A DNA stretch of 32,227 nt from positions 1 through 32,227 of the forward strand of contig JASGFG010000041.1 in NCBI GenBank assembly GCA_047605605.1, read 5' to 3'. How positions within the stretch are numbered: position 1 is the first letter of the stretch; each line of letters begins with the position of its first letter. Source of the stretch: JAATGA01 sp047605605 (GTDB lineage: Bacteria > Pseudomonadota > Alphaproteobacteria > Rhodobacterales > Rhodobacteraceae). The position numbers and the translations under genes are program-made. The notes under the pieces were generated by a model, which saw only the letters and a list, made by a program, of their open reading frames with translations, was not told the origin of the DNA and did not search any database. Below are positions 9,470-18,700 of this stretch, in pieces.

Positions 9470-10477
9470 TCATCCAAGCGGCACCGACAATCCGGTCACA
9501 TGCGGAATAACGCCCATCCCCTCATAAAAGCGGGGTGGCGACGGGGCATCGACCTGCAACGCCAGGCCCCGCCATTGGGTCCAATAGGTCACGTCATGTC
9601 CCTTGAACTCCACCGCGGCAATTCGCCCCGCATCCGGCCGTTCCGACGGGGTCAACGTAATTCTTTCCGGCCGGATCGACAGAGTGACGGGCCCCGTCGC
9701 AGGTCTTGCAAGGTCAAGCCGCCCCAGTTCAGTGGCGCAAAACATCCCGTCGGCAATGCCTTCGATCAGGTTCGTCCGGCCCAGAAAGCCCGCCACAACC
9801 CGGTCGGCCGGCAGGTCATAAACCTCGCGCGCGGCGCCGCATTGCAGGACACGCCCGCCGTCCATGACCGCGATGCGATCTGCAAAACTCAGCGCCTCTT
9901 CCTGATCATGCGTGACCATGACGATCCCGAGGCCGGAGGATTTCAGCAGTTGGCGGATTTCACGCCGCGTCGCCGCGCGCAAGATCGGATCAAGGTTGGA
10001 AAATGGCTCGTCCAACAGGATCAGGCCGGGTCTGGCCGCGAAACTGCGGGCAAGCGCGATGCGTTGCTGTTGCCCGCCCGACAGTTCGTCAGGATACCGT
10101 CCCCCAAGGTGGGAAAGGCCGACCAGATCCAGCATCCGAACGGCCGTTTCCGCCTGACCGTCGCTGACACCGAACCGCACGTTTTCGGCAGCGGTCATAT
10201 GCGGAAACAGCGCATAATCCTGAAACACCATCCCGATACCACGTCGCTCGGGCACAAGGGACGTCACGGTCCGGCCATTCAGGACGATCTCGCCCGCGTC
10301 GGGCACCTCAAACCCTGCGATCATCCGCAGCGTGGTGGTCTTGCCACAGCCCGAAGGTCCGATCAGTGCAAGTATCTCGCCCGCCGCAACGTCAAAACTG
10401 ACATCAGAAACCGCAGCATGGGCGCCGAACCGCTTGCCAAGGCCACGAACCGACAAAAGGGGCGCGTTCATGGTCAT
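9470..10477 (-). CDS. fbpC: Ferric-type ABC importer, ATP-binding subunit FbpC
   Basis: This is the ATPase of an FbpABC-type importer, working at the inner membrane under the FbpB channel. Walker A GPSGCGKTT lies at 40-48, the Q-loop in MVFQDYALFPHMT, the signature LSGGQQQR at 132-139, and Walker B LILLDEP at 152-158. The switch histidine is in VMVTHDQEEA. The C-terminal 100 residues form a TOBE-like regulatory domain (VTLSIRPERITL). At 335 residues the length is normal. The ATG at 10477 overlaps the fbpB stop by 4 nt; a second ATG at 10471 has AAAGG 8 nt upstream and may be the true start. It is the last gene of fbpA-fbpB-fbpC. The gene ends 130 nt from the IS remnant, and I saw no terminator. 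Confidence 0.92.
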   Translation of the reverse strand: MTMNAPLLSVRGLGKRFGAHAAVSDVSFDVAAGEILALIGPSGCGKTTTLRMIAGFEVPDAGEIVLNGRTVTSLVPERRGIGMVFQDYALFPHMTAAENVRFGVSDGQAETAVRMLDLVGLSHLGGRYPDELSGGQQQRIALARSFAARPGLILLDEPFSNLDPILRAATRREIRQLLKSSGLGIVMVTHDQEEALSFADRIAVMDGGRVLQCGAAREVYDLPADRVVAGFLGRTNLIEGIADGMFCATELGRLDLARPATGPVTLSIRPERITLTPSERPDAGRIAAVEFKGHDVTYWTQWRGLALQVDAPSPPRFYEGMGVIPHVTGLSVPLG

Positions 10478-12057
10478 GACCTTTCGCCTTTGGTTTCGTA
10501 TTTCAAGATCAACCCGATAAAGATGCTGGAGAACAGGATGATCGCCAGCGCATAGGGCGCTGCCTCGGCCATCATGCCCTCGACGGTGCGGGCAAAGACA
10601 TTCATCGACATGGTCCGGAAGCCGGTGGGTGCAAGGATCAACGCCATCGGCAATTCCTTGGCAACCATGATAAAGACAAGGATGCCCCCCGCCGCCATGG
10701 GCCGGCGCAGACGGGGCAACACGATGTGCGCGAAGGCTCGCCACGGCGTTGCGCCCAATGCACGCGCCGCCTCTTCCTGCCGGGTGCCGATCTGTGCCAA
10801 AGCAAGGCGGATTGGTCCGATTGCCAGTGCCAGAAAGCTCATCACATAGGCGAAGATCAACAGCGCAAAGCTCTGATACAAGATCGGCGCCGCGTTCAGC
10901 GAAAAGAATACCATGGCCAGCGCGAAGGCCAAAGGCGGGGTCGCATAGCCCAGATAGGCCAACCGTTCCACCGTTCTGGAAAAGCGTCCGTCGTGCCGCA
11001 ACGACAGCAGCACGACCGGCAGCGCCAGCCCCGCCGCCAGTGCCGCGACCGGACCCGCAATCAGTGCGGTGCCCATTGCGGCCTCGGCCACGGCAGGCCA
11101 ATCCACCGCCTCCAGCCCAAAGCGCATCCAATGGGCCAGAACCGCCAAGGGCAGGCCAATCGTGCACAGCATCAGCAGCGCAATGCCGGTCAATGCCAGC
11201 CACCGCCAAGGGCCAAGTGCCACAGGCCGGGCCAGACGCGCAGCGCCCGTTCCGGTGCGGGCGTGCCGTCCGCGCAGAACCGCCCGCTGCATCCGCAGCG
11301 CGACGACAGTCACACCCAGCAGCATCAGCGAAAGCCAGGCGGCATAGGTGCGGTCAAATGCGCCGCTGTATTGGGTGTAGATCGCGTAGCTGAAGACCTC
11401 ATACCGCATCAGGGCGATGGCGCCGAAATCGCCGATCACATAAAGGCCGACGATCAGCCAGCCTGACGCCAGGGCGGGCCATATCTGCGGCAAGGTGACA
11501 TGCCGGAATATCGCCCAAGGCGACTTGCCAAGGCTTCGGGCCGTTTCTTCCAGCGCCGGGTCCATCCCCAGAAATGCCGCGCGAAGATGCAGGAAAATAT
11601 AGGGAAATGTATATGAAGCCAGCGCCAGTGCCGCCCCCCATAACCCGTATAGCGGCGGCATCGACACACCAAACCAGTGCTTCAGAAAGCCGTAATAGCC
11701 CGACAGCCCGATCAACGCATAGGCCATGACATAGCCCGGCACCGCCAGCGGCAGCACCGCAAGATAGGACAGCACCCGCTTGTGCCCGATATCGCTGCGG
11801 GTCAGCAGCCATGCCAGGGGCAGGGCTATGGCCGTGCCGATTGCCAGGGTTGCCGCCACCAGTTTCAGCGTATTTGCCAAAAGCATGGCGTTGCGGGCGC
11901 GAAAGACGATCCCGACCAGGTCGGCCGGATCCGCATCCAGGGCGCGCAGCAAAAGCCATGCCGCCGGCATGCAGGTGCCCGCGCAGACCAGCAGCGCGGA
12001 CAACACCAAGGCGGCAGACGGGCCGCGCCTGCGCGCCGCCCCGTTTCGTGCCGTCAA
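10474..12057 (-). CDS. fbpB: Ferric-type ABC importer, fused permease FbpB
   Basis: FbpB is the inner-membrane channel. At 527 residues it holds two binding-protein-dependent permease domains in one chain, about 12 membrane helices. The first domain spans roughly 55-255 and the second 320-520. Each carries an EAA loop that docks FbpC: LEETARSLGKSPWAIFRHVT in the first half and QEEAARALGATPWRAFAHIV in the second. The start ATG at 12057 lies 2 nt after the fbpA stop, and the stop overlaps fbpC, so the three genes are tightly coupled. Confidence 0.92.
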   Translation of the reverse strand: MTARNGAARRRGPSAALVLSALLVCAGTCMPAAWLLLRALDADPADLVGIVFRARNAMLLANTLKLVAATLAIGTAIALPLAWLLTRSDIGHKRVLSYLAVLPLAVPGYVMAYALIGLSGYYGFLKHWFGVSMPPLYGLWGAALALASYTFPYIFLHLRAAFLGMDPALEETARSLGKSPWAIFRHVTLPQIWPALASGWLIVGLYVIGDFGAIALMRYEVFSYAIYTQYSGAFDRTYAAWLSLMLLGVTVVALRMQRAVLRGRHARTGTGAARLARPVALGPWRWLALTGIALLMLCTIGLPLAVLAHWMRFGLEAVDWPAVAEAAMGTALIAGPVAALAAGLALPVVLLSLRHDGRFSRTVERLAYLGYATPPLAFALAMVFFSLNAAPILYQSFALLIFAYVMSFLALAIGPIRLALAQIGTRQEEAARALGATPWRAFAHIVLPRLRRPMAAGGILVFIMVAKELPMALILAPTGFRTMSMNVFARTVEGMMAEAAPYALAIILFSSIFIGLILKYETKGERS

Positions 12058-12059
12058 GA

Positions 12060-13040
12060 TCAGAGCAGCCCTGCGTCGCGCAGCAGTTTCAGCGTGCCTT
12101 CCAGATCACCCAGCGTGTTCGTGTCGACAGATGGGCTGATCTCGCTGACCGTTGCCAGAGGCTCAAGCGTGGCATGCGGAATGATGCCGTTGCGGACCGG
12201 ATATTCGTTGCCTTGCAGCGTGATGAACTGTTGCGCCGCGGGCGACAGCAGGAAGTCGATGAAGGCTTGGGCGCTTTCCTTGTTGTCGCTCGCCTCGACG
12301 ATACCTGCACCTGCGACCAGCACCAGGTTTCCGATGTCACCTGCCGCGAAATGCGTCTGGGCAACCGGGAACTCCGCATCTTTCGCGGTATACCGGCCAA
12401 GGTAATAGTTGTTCACCAGCCCGAAATCGACCTCGCCATTGGCGATGGCTTCAATCTGGGTGCCGTTGTTCTTGTAGACCTTGGTATCGTTGGCGACCAT
12501 CGCGTCGATCCATGCCTTTGCCGCCTCATCGCCCTTGGTCAGACGAAGCGCGGTCACAAAGGCCTGGAACGATCCATTGGTCGGCGCCCATGCAACCCGC
12601 CCCTTGTATTTCGCATCGGCAAGATCGGTAATGGTTTTGGGCAGATCATCGGCCGCCCGCTCGGTCGAATAGACCAGAACGCGTGTCCGACCCGAGGTTG
12701 CGACCCATTTGTTTTCCGGGTTGCGGAACACCGCAAGCACGGTTTCGTTCGTTGCGGCGGGCAGTTCGGCAAAGCTTTTCGACAATGCGCCCAGCGCGCC
12801 CGCATCCTGTGCCCAGAACAGGTCGGCGGGCGTGTTCGCGCCCTCTTCCATCAACAGTGTCGCCATTTCCGACGTGCTGCCATAGCGGACCTCGGTGTCG
12901 ATGCCGGTTTCCGCCTCGAACTGGGCGATCAAGGGGGCGATCAGCGCCTCTCCCCGTCCTGAATAGATCGTCAGCGGATCGGCGGCGGCAGCGGACGCAA
13001 AGGCCATAAGGGCAAAGCCGGAAAGAAAAGTGGTTTTCAT
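12060..13040 (-). CDS. fbpA: Ferric-type ABC importer, periplasmic binding protein FbpA
   Basis: FbpA captures the substrate, most likely Fe3+, in the periplasm and delivers it to FbpB. The ATG at 13040 is chosen because it starts a clear signal peptide (MKTTFLSGFALMAFASAAAA, cleaved near residue 20) before the mature DPLTIYSGRGE. An in-frame upstream ATG at 13178 would bury that signal. The mature protein has the family pattern. A tyrosine pair, Y212-Y213, in LVNNYYLGRY matches the Fe-ligand tyrosines of FbpA proteins, supporting iron rather than sugar phosphate. Length is 326, normal. The ribosome site is weak. It follows a regulator-kinase pair on the same strand with a 216-nt gap. Related AfuA proteins bind hexose phosphates, so the substrate should be treated as probable only. 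Confidence 0.88.
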   Translation of the reverse strand: MKTTFLSGFALMAFASAAAADPLTIYSGRGEALIAPLIAQFEAETGIDTEVRYGSTSEMATLLMEEGANTPADLFWAQDAGALGALSKSFAELPAATNETVLAVFRNPENKWVATSGRTRVLVYSTERAADDLPKTITDLADAKYKGRVAWAPTNGSFQAFVTALRLTKGDEAAKAWIDAMVANDTKVYKNNGTQIEAIANGEVDFGLVNNYYLGRYTAKDAEFPVAQTHFAAGDIGNLVLVAGAGIVEASDNKESAQAFIDFLLSPAAQQFITLQGNEYPVRNGIIPHATLEPLATVSEISPSVDTNTLGDLEGTLKLLRDAGLL

Positions 13041-13060
13041 GATGCATATCCATCCGATGA

Positions 13061-13076
13061 CCCGGACAGTTCCGGG
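13061..13076 (-). other. Hairpin in the fbpA leader
   Basis: CCCGGA (13061-13066) and TCCGGG (13071-13076) form a perfect 6-bp stem with a 4-nt loop, 20 nt before the fbpA start. It could affect translation or mRNA stability; no riboswitch family is recognised. Confidence 0.35.
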
Positions 13077-13207
13077 CAGGTTGTTTCTGCCTGCGGTTTG
13101 CGCACAGACGATGAAAACCGGTCTTCTTGCGGCTGTGCCGATGGGCATGGCTGCGGGTGACATTGCGTCCCCGGTCAAGTGAACCGATGGCGATGACTTA
13201 GTTGACT

Positions 13208-13213
13208 ATTATA
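13208..13213 (-). promoter_or_regulatory. Candidate -10 element for fbpABC
   Basis: A perfect TATAAT is present on the minus strand (13213-13208) in a locally A/T-rich patch between the regulator gene and fbpA. No good -35 lies 16-18 nt upstream, as expected of an activator-dependent promoter. It would give a leader of about 160 nt. The adjacent response regulator is the obvious candidate activator, but no repeat pair typical of its site was identified. Confidence 0.4.
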
Positions 13214-13256
13214 CTTGGTGAAATCGGCCCCGGACCTATGCGATCCGCCATGGGAC

Positions 13257-13892
13257 TTAAGTCTGATCGCGCCCGCGCAGGATCATCGCGGCCTCGGTCC
13301 GGTTGCGGGCGTTCAGCTTTTGCAGAACCCGGGTCATGTGATGCTTTACGGTCTTTTCCTGAAGCCCGGTTCGACGCGCGACTTCCTTGTTGGAATGGCC
13401 CTCGGCCACAAGGCGCAGAATCTCGTCCTCCCGCGCCGTCAACTGATCCAAGCCCCGTTCGGCCATCGCATTTGCTTCGCGGCGCTTTTCGCCCAGCACT
13501 CGCGCGGCAAGCCCGGGGGCGACATAGCCCTCGCCCTGCGCAATGGCGCGCACGGCGTCGATCAGGGCGCGCGTTCCGATCCCCTTGACGATATACCCCG
13601 CCGCCCCTGCCACCATCGCGGCCATCAGATCCTCGCCATCCTCGGATGCGGTCAGGATCGCGACTTTCATATCTGGGTTTCGTTCGCAAAGCCTGGGCAG
13701 CACGGTCAGACCGCCTTCCGGCATCGACAGGTCCAGCAGCAGGACGTCCGGCCGTAATTCCTCGGCCAAGGTCAACGCCTCCGACCCGGATGCGCCTTCG
13801 CCGCATACGATAAAATCTTCGGCTTCCTGCAACGACAGGCTCAGCCCCTTGCGAAAGATCGGATGGTCGTCGACTACCAGTATCCGTATCAT
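13257..13892 (-). CDS. LuxR/NarL-family response regulator
   Basis: This cytoplasmic transcription factor is probably phosphorylated by the kinase encoded just upstream. The receiver domain spans residues 1-120 with the acidic pair D8-D9, phospho-acceptor D54 in LLLDLSMPEGG, and the conserved lysine in GYIVKGIG. A LuxR-type helix-turn-helix covers about 145-205 (LTAREDEILRLVAEGHSNKEV and KTVKHHMTRVLQKL). Length (211) is typical. The ATG at 13892 overlaps the kinase stop by 4 nt, so the pair is co-translated. Its position directly upstream of fbpABC on the same strand suggests that importer is a target. Confidence 0.92.
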   Translation of the reverse strand: MIRILVVDDHPIFRKGLSLSLQEAEDFIVCGEGASGSEALTLAEELRPDVLLLDLSMPEGGLTVLPRLCERNPDMKVAILTASEDGEDLMAAMVAGAAGYIVKGIGTRALIDAVRAIAQGEGYVAPGLAARVLGEKRREANAMAERGLDQLTAREDEILRLVAEGHSNKEVARRTGLQEKTVKHHMTRVLQKLNARNRTEAAMILRGRDQT

Positions 13893-15226
13893 GCTTCGTC
13901 GCTTTCGATGGGCAGCCGCAGGATAATGCAGGTGCCCCGTCCCTTATGCGCATGCACGTCAAAGGTTCCGCCAAGTCCTACAATGCGTTCGCGCAGACCT
14001 GCAAGCCCGAGACCCTGGTTTTCCTGATCGGGATCAAAGCCCGGCCCTGTGTCACTGACCTCTACCTGAACCGTGCCCAGACGCTGCCGGATGACAACAC
14101 TTTGCCCCGCGCCCGCCGCGTGCCGTGCGCTGTTGTTCAGTGTTTCCTGCAGAAAGCGGTAGATGCAGTTTTTCTTTGCGACGGGAAGGTCCGCAAGAGG
14201 TTCCTCGATATCGAGTAGAATGCTTGTCCCCATCCTTGTTTCATGCACGCCGATCAACCTGCGCACGATGGTGGCGACAGACCAGTTGTTCAGTTCTGGC
14301 AAAACCATGCCACGGCAGATCAGCCGCAGATCCTGAAGCGCCTCGTTGATGGCGGCTGCCACCTGTTCCTGCCCTCTTTCCCCATCCAGCCGCATGGCCG
14401 CGAATGCGATCAGCTGCGCTGGCCCGTCGTGGATATCGGCCGAAAGCCGGCGAAGCGTCTTTTCGTTCAACTCGGCGATACGGCGATTTGCCTGCGCGAC
14501 CCTGGCGCCGAGCGCCTCGTTCTGTCTCAGCAGGCTGGACAGTTCCGCAATCTGCACATCCAGCGCCTGACGTTGTTGCCGGATCGTCCTGTTGCCCTGG
14601 GCGAACATTGCATAAAGCGCCAGGAACATTGCGAAGGTGACCGCGCCGACCACAGCCCAGCTTTTCAACCGGCTGTTCAGCAAATCGGTTCGCAGCGCAT
14701 CGGTCGTCGTATAGAACTCCGCAACGGCGATGATGTCGCCAGTCGCGGTGGACCGGACGGGGCTGTAAACCTCCATCACCTGCCGCGACCCGTTCCCGTC
14801 CGGATCGTCGACATCCCTGAGTTCGGCATTGACGGTGCCGGTCAATGCCACGGCGAGGCGTCTGTTTTCGGGAAATACGCGCCCGACAAGATCGGCACGA
14901 TTGCTGTAGATGACCGTGCCATCGGGGTTCCACAGTTTGAACGCGAAGATTTCCTTGCTCAGCGCGCCCTGATCCAGAATTGCGGCCAGCCGCTCGGTTG
15001 CGTCCGGTCCAAGCGGATCGTTGCCTTGAACATCCTGAATGGCGGGGGAAACCATCGAGTCCACATAAAGCGCGGTCGTCGCCCCCGCATTCGCCGTGAC
15101 GATCCGCTCCACCTGCGTGCTGACCCAGATCGCCGTGCCGATCATACCCGCGAAAAGCACACTGCCAGCAAACATCACAAAACGCGCCATCAAGCTGGAC
15201 GGAAAGGGGATCTGCAAAAGCTTCAT
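13889..15226 (-). CDS. NarX/DegS-type sensor histidine kinase
   Basis: This inner-membrane kinase senses a periplasmic signal and phosphorylates the partner regulator. The first membrane helix is at about 16-36 and the second at about 190-208. Between them is a periplasmic domain of about 150 residues with a Cache/PAS-like segment (FKLWNPDGTVIYSNRADLVG). A coiled coil (about 212-255) leads to the HisKA_3 dimerisation box with H266 in LSADIHDGPAQLIAF. The ATPase domain carries an N box (ETLNNSARHA, about 361-370), DTGPGFD near 392 and a glycine-rich GLGLAGLRERI. Length is 445. It is first in the order kinase-regulator-fbpABC. The ligand is unknown; iron or a phosphorylated compound are guesses from context. 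Confidence 0.9.
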   Translation of the reverse strand: MKLLQIPFPSSLMARFVMFAGSVLFAGMIGTAIWVSTQVERIVTANAGATTALYVDSMVSPAIQDVQGNDPLGPDATERLAAILDQGALSKEIFAFKLWNPDGTVIYSNRADLVGRVFPENRRLAVALTGTVNAELRDVDDPDGNGSRQVMEVYSPVRSTATGDIIAVAEFYTTTDALRTDLLNSRLKSWAVVGAVTFAMFLALYAMFAQGNRTIRQQRQALDVQIAELSSLLRQNEALGARVAQANRRIAELNEKTLRRLSADIHDGPAQLIAFAAMRLDGERGQEQVAAAINEALQDLRLICRGMVLPELNNWSVATIVRRLIGVHETRMGTSILLDIEEPLADLPVAKKNCIYRFLQETLNNSARHAAGAGQSVVIRQRLGTVQVEVSDTGPGFDPDQENQGLGLAGLRERIVGLGGTFDVHAHKGRGTCIILRLPIESDEA

Positions 15227-15717
15227 GACGCTGTCCTACACCGCTCCGTCAGTACAGTCTTTAACGTCTGCGCCTGTGACATCTTGTTTCAAATGTGCCG
15301 AGGCCGGGATCAAGCCACTGCTAGCGTTGTAAGCCGCGCCCAGGGCACCGCTTTTGCATCTGGGAAAGTGACGGGCAAGCCGGTTAAGGGCCGCGTCTAT
15401 GGCATCCTCGTGGATATCTCCGAGACGTCTGGGAAGCGCGAGCCAGCAAGGCAGTCGCCTTCGCGCGCAAGCATCCCTGACATGCTGTAGAAAGCGTGCT
15501 GGGGAAGGGAGGGCAGCACCCTCTATATCCCCATAAGTCCATAAAAGCCGCTGGATGAGCCCGGCGCCAGAACAAACTCTTTCTGCCTTCGGAGTTTTTC
15601 CTGTGACCTTTCGATGGTCACGAACAAATATTTCCGCGTCTTTCCGGCATCGACGACCCTTGTTGCGCTTGCATCCTTCGAGACTTTCCCCGGTCGGCAA
15701 ACGATCGGGCCATATTC
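15227..15717. other. 491-nt gap between dnaE2 and the kinase, no recognised gene
   Basis: No frame gives a protein I recognise. A minus-strand frame of about 161 codons spans it, but it has only a TTG start overlapping the dnaE2 end and no credible ribosome site. The stretch looks less GC-rich than its neighbours. It contains a 6-bp stem-loop, GTGACC with GGTCAC (15603-15621), without a T run. The kinase promoter should lie in the part next to 15227, but no convincing hexamer pair was found. Confidence 0.45.
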
Positions 15718-18700
15718 TCAATGGAAATCGCGGCTGGGGAACAGGCGCTTGGCCTGTTCCCGCGGATGCATGGCACGCGGCAATGTTCGTGGAGGCCGCG
15801 GGGCGTCGTCGGCCTGCGGCTGGGTCAGGCCGACGGCCCGTTCCAGTGGATGACCCAGATCGGAAAGACGGGGCGAGAGATCCTCGATCATCTCGGCAAT
15901 CAGATGGGTGACGATCCCCTCGCGCTGCAGCCGCCCGGTGACGCGCAAGAGCCGTCCGCCCATGACGATGCGCCGGAACCGGTCATAGACCTTTGGCCAG
16001 ACGACGATATTCGCCACGCCAGTCTCATCCTCGAGCGTCAGAAAGATCACCCCCGAGGCGGTGCCGGGGCGCTGGCGGATGATCACCAGACCGCAGACCG
16101 ACAACCGGCGCGGGGGAATGCGCGCAAGTTCCCCATGCGGCGTCAACCCGGCGATCCCGGGGCGCAGCAGCGCCATCGGATGGGCGCGCAGGGTCAGGCG
16201 CAGGGCGACGTAATCTTCGACGACCTCCTCGCCTTCCTGCATCACCGGCAGGTTGACCGTCGGCTCGCGCAGCCCCTCGCCATCCACGGGGTCGGAAAAC
16301 AGCGGCAACGGCGCCGGCGCGCGGATTGCCCGCACCGCCCAGAGCGCCTGGCGCCGGGTCAGCCCCAGCCCTGTGAAAGCGTCCGCCTCGGCCAACCGCT
16401 CCAGCACGGCGGGGGCAAGGCCGGCCCGCAGCCACAGGCTTTCCGGGTCGGGATAGCCGTTGCCGCGCGCCGCCGCGATCCAGCCGGCATCTTCCTCGCG
16501 GAACCCCTTGATCTGGCGGAAGCCGAGCCGCAGAGCCAGCGCGCCATCCGCCCGCCGCTCCAGGCTGTTGTCCCACAGCGAATGGTTGACGCAGACCGGG
16601 CGCACCTCGATCCCGTGGTCGCGCGCGTCGCGCACGATCTGGGCGGGGGCGTAAAATCCCATCGGCTGGGCGTTCAGCAGGCCACAGGCGAAAATCGCCG
16701 GGTGATGGCATTTCAGCCAGGACGACACATAGGTCAGCATCGCAAAGGCCGCGGCATGGCTTTCGGGAAAGCCGTAATCGGCAAAGCCTTCGATCTGGCC
16801 AAAACAACGCGTCGCCACCTCGGAGGTGTAGCCATTCGCCAGCATTCCCGCGATGAAGCGGTCGCGATGTTCGCCGATGGTTCCCATGCGGCGGAACGAG
16901 GCCAGCGAGCGGCGCAACTGATCGGCCTCTTCGGCGGAATAGCCTGCGCCGACAATGGCGATCTGCATCGCCTGTTCCTGGAACAGCGGCACGCCAAGCG
17001 TCTTGCGCGTGACCTCGGCCAACGCGGGGCCGAAGGGTTCGGGCTCCTCCAGCCCCATCCGGCGCCGGATATAGGGTTTGACCATGCCGCCCTGAATCGG
17101 GCCGGGGCGGACGATGGCCACCTCGATCACCAGATCGTAAAAGGTCGCAGGCTTCATACGCGGCAGAAAGTTCATCTGTGCCCGGCTTTCGACCTGAAAC
17201 ACCCCGACCGCATCGGCCTTTTGCAGCATGGCATAGGTCGGCCCGTCCTCCTGCGGGACAGAGGCCAGGTTGTGCGCTATGCCCTCATGTGTACCCAGCA
17301 AGCCGAAAATCTTGCGCAGGCAGGTCAACATGCCAAGGCCCAGCACATCGACCTTCAGGATGCGCAAGGCGTCGATGTCGTCCTTGTCCCATTCGATGCA
17401 GGTGCGATCCTCCATCGCGGCATTGCCGATGGGGCAAAGTTCGTCCAGCCGGTCGCGGGTAATGACGAAGCCGCCGACATGCTGGGACAGGTGGCGGGGA
17501 AAGCCGATGATCTCACCGATCAACCGGATGGTCTGCGCCAGCCGCCGGTCGTCCGGGTCCAGCCCCGCTTCGCGTATGCGATCCGGGTCGGCCCCGCCGT
17601 TCGAGATGCCCCAGACCTGCGACGACAGGTTTGCCGTCACATCGGCGCCCAGCCCCATGACCTTGCCCACCTCGCGGATCGCGGCGCGCGAGCGGAAATG
17701 GATCACCGTGGCGCAAAGCCCGGCACGGTGGCGGCCATATTTCTGATAGATCCACTGGATCACCTCTTCGCGCCGCTCATGTTCGAAATCCACGTCGATG
17801 TCGGGCGGCTCGCCCCGGTGGCGCGAGACGAAACGCTCGAACACCATGCCGATCATGTCCGGGCTGACATCGGTGATGCCAAGCGCCCAGCAGATGATCG
17901 AATTGGCCGCCGAGCCGCGCCCCTGGCACAAAATTCCCTGCGACCGGGCAAAGCCCACGATGTCATGCACCGTCAGGAAATAAGCGGCATAGCCCAGATC
18001 GCCGACGATACTCAGTTCCTTGTCGAGCAGGTCATTATAGCGGTCCGGGATCGGCCCGGTGCAGCGCCGCGCCAGCCCGGCGCGGGTCAGCCGTTCCAGC
18101 CGCTTCTGGGCAGGCTCGCCCCCCGCAATCTCGTCGGGATACTCATAGCTCAGTTCCGACAGATCGAAGCGGCAGCGCGCGGCTATCTCCAGTGTGAGAT
18201 TGATGGCGGCGGGATGGCGGTGGTAAAGCCGCGCCATGTCGCCCGCCCCTTTCAGACGGTGCTCGGCATTCAGGAGCGCACGGGTGCCGATCTGGTCGAT
18301 GGTGATCCCCTCGCGCAGGCAGGTCAGCACATCGGCCAGCGGGCGCCGGGCGGCGCGATGCATCATCACGTCCCCCACCGCGACCATCGGAACCCCGGCC
18401 CGACAGGCCAGATCGGCGCAGGTGTCGAACCAGGCCTGATCGGTGCCATCATAGCGCGGGGCCGCGCCCAGAAAGACCTGGCCCGGATGCGCGCGCGCCA
18501 TCAGGCTTATCGGCTCTGGTGACGTCTCCTCCACAGACGGCAGTGCGATCAGGATCATGCCCCGGCCCCCAGCCACCAGATCGGCCTGTGTCAGATCACA
18601 TTCGGCCTTGGCGGCCCGGCGCTTGCCCAGGGTCAAAAGCCGAGACAGCCGGTGCCAGGCGGTCCGATCGGTCGGCAGGGCCAGCCATTCGACCGGGCTG

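Noticed and set aside
13041..13178. 46-residue N-terminal extension of FbpA from ATG 13178
   Set aside because: It would place the signal peptide inside the protein; the ATG at 13040 starts the signal directly.
13198..13230. Fur, RirA or Irr operator before fbpA
   Set aside because: The A/T-rich patch has no dyad that fits the consensus of these regulators.
14243..15490. Plus-strand 415-codon open frame over the kinase gene
   Set aside because: It is antisense to a well-supported histidine kinase and its translation looks like the His/Arg/Gln-rich shadow typical of GC-rich genes.
15603..15621. GTGACC/GGTCAC stem-loop as a dnaE2 terminator
   Set aside because: The stem is only 6 bp with a 7-nt loop and no T run follows it on the minus strand.
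15236..15721. Minus-strand open frame of 161 codons in the gap next to dnaE2
   Set aside because: It has only a TTG start at the dnaE2 end, no ribosome site and no recognisable motif; most likely a chance GC-rich frame.
15721..18522. Plus-strand 933-codon open frame opposite dnaE2
   Set aside because: It is long only because of GC-rich third positions; the minus strand holds a clear DnaE2 with catalytic motifs.
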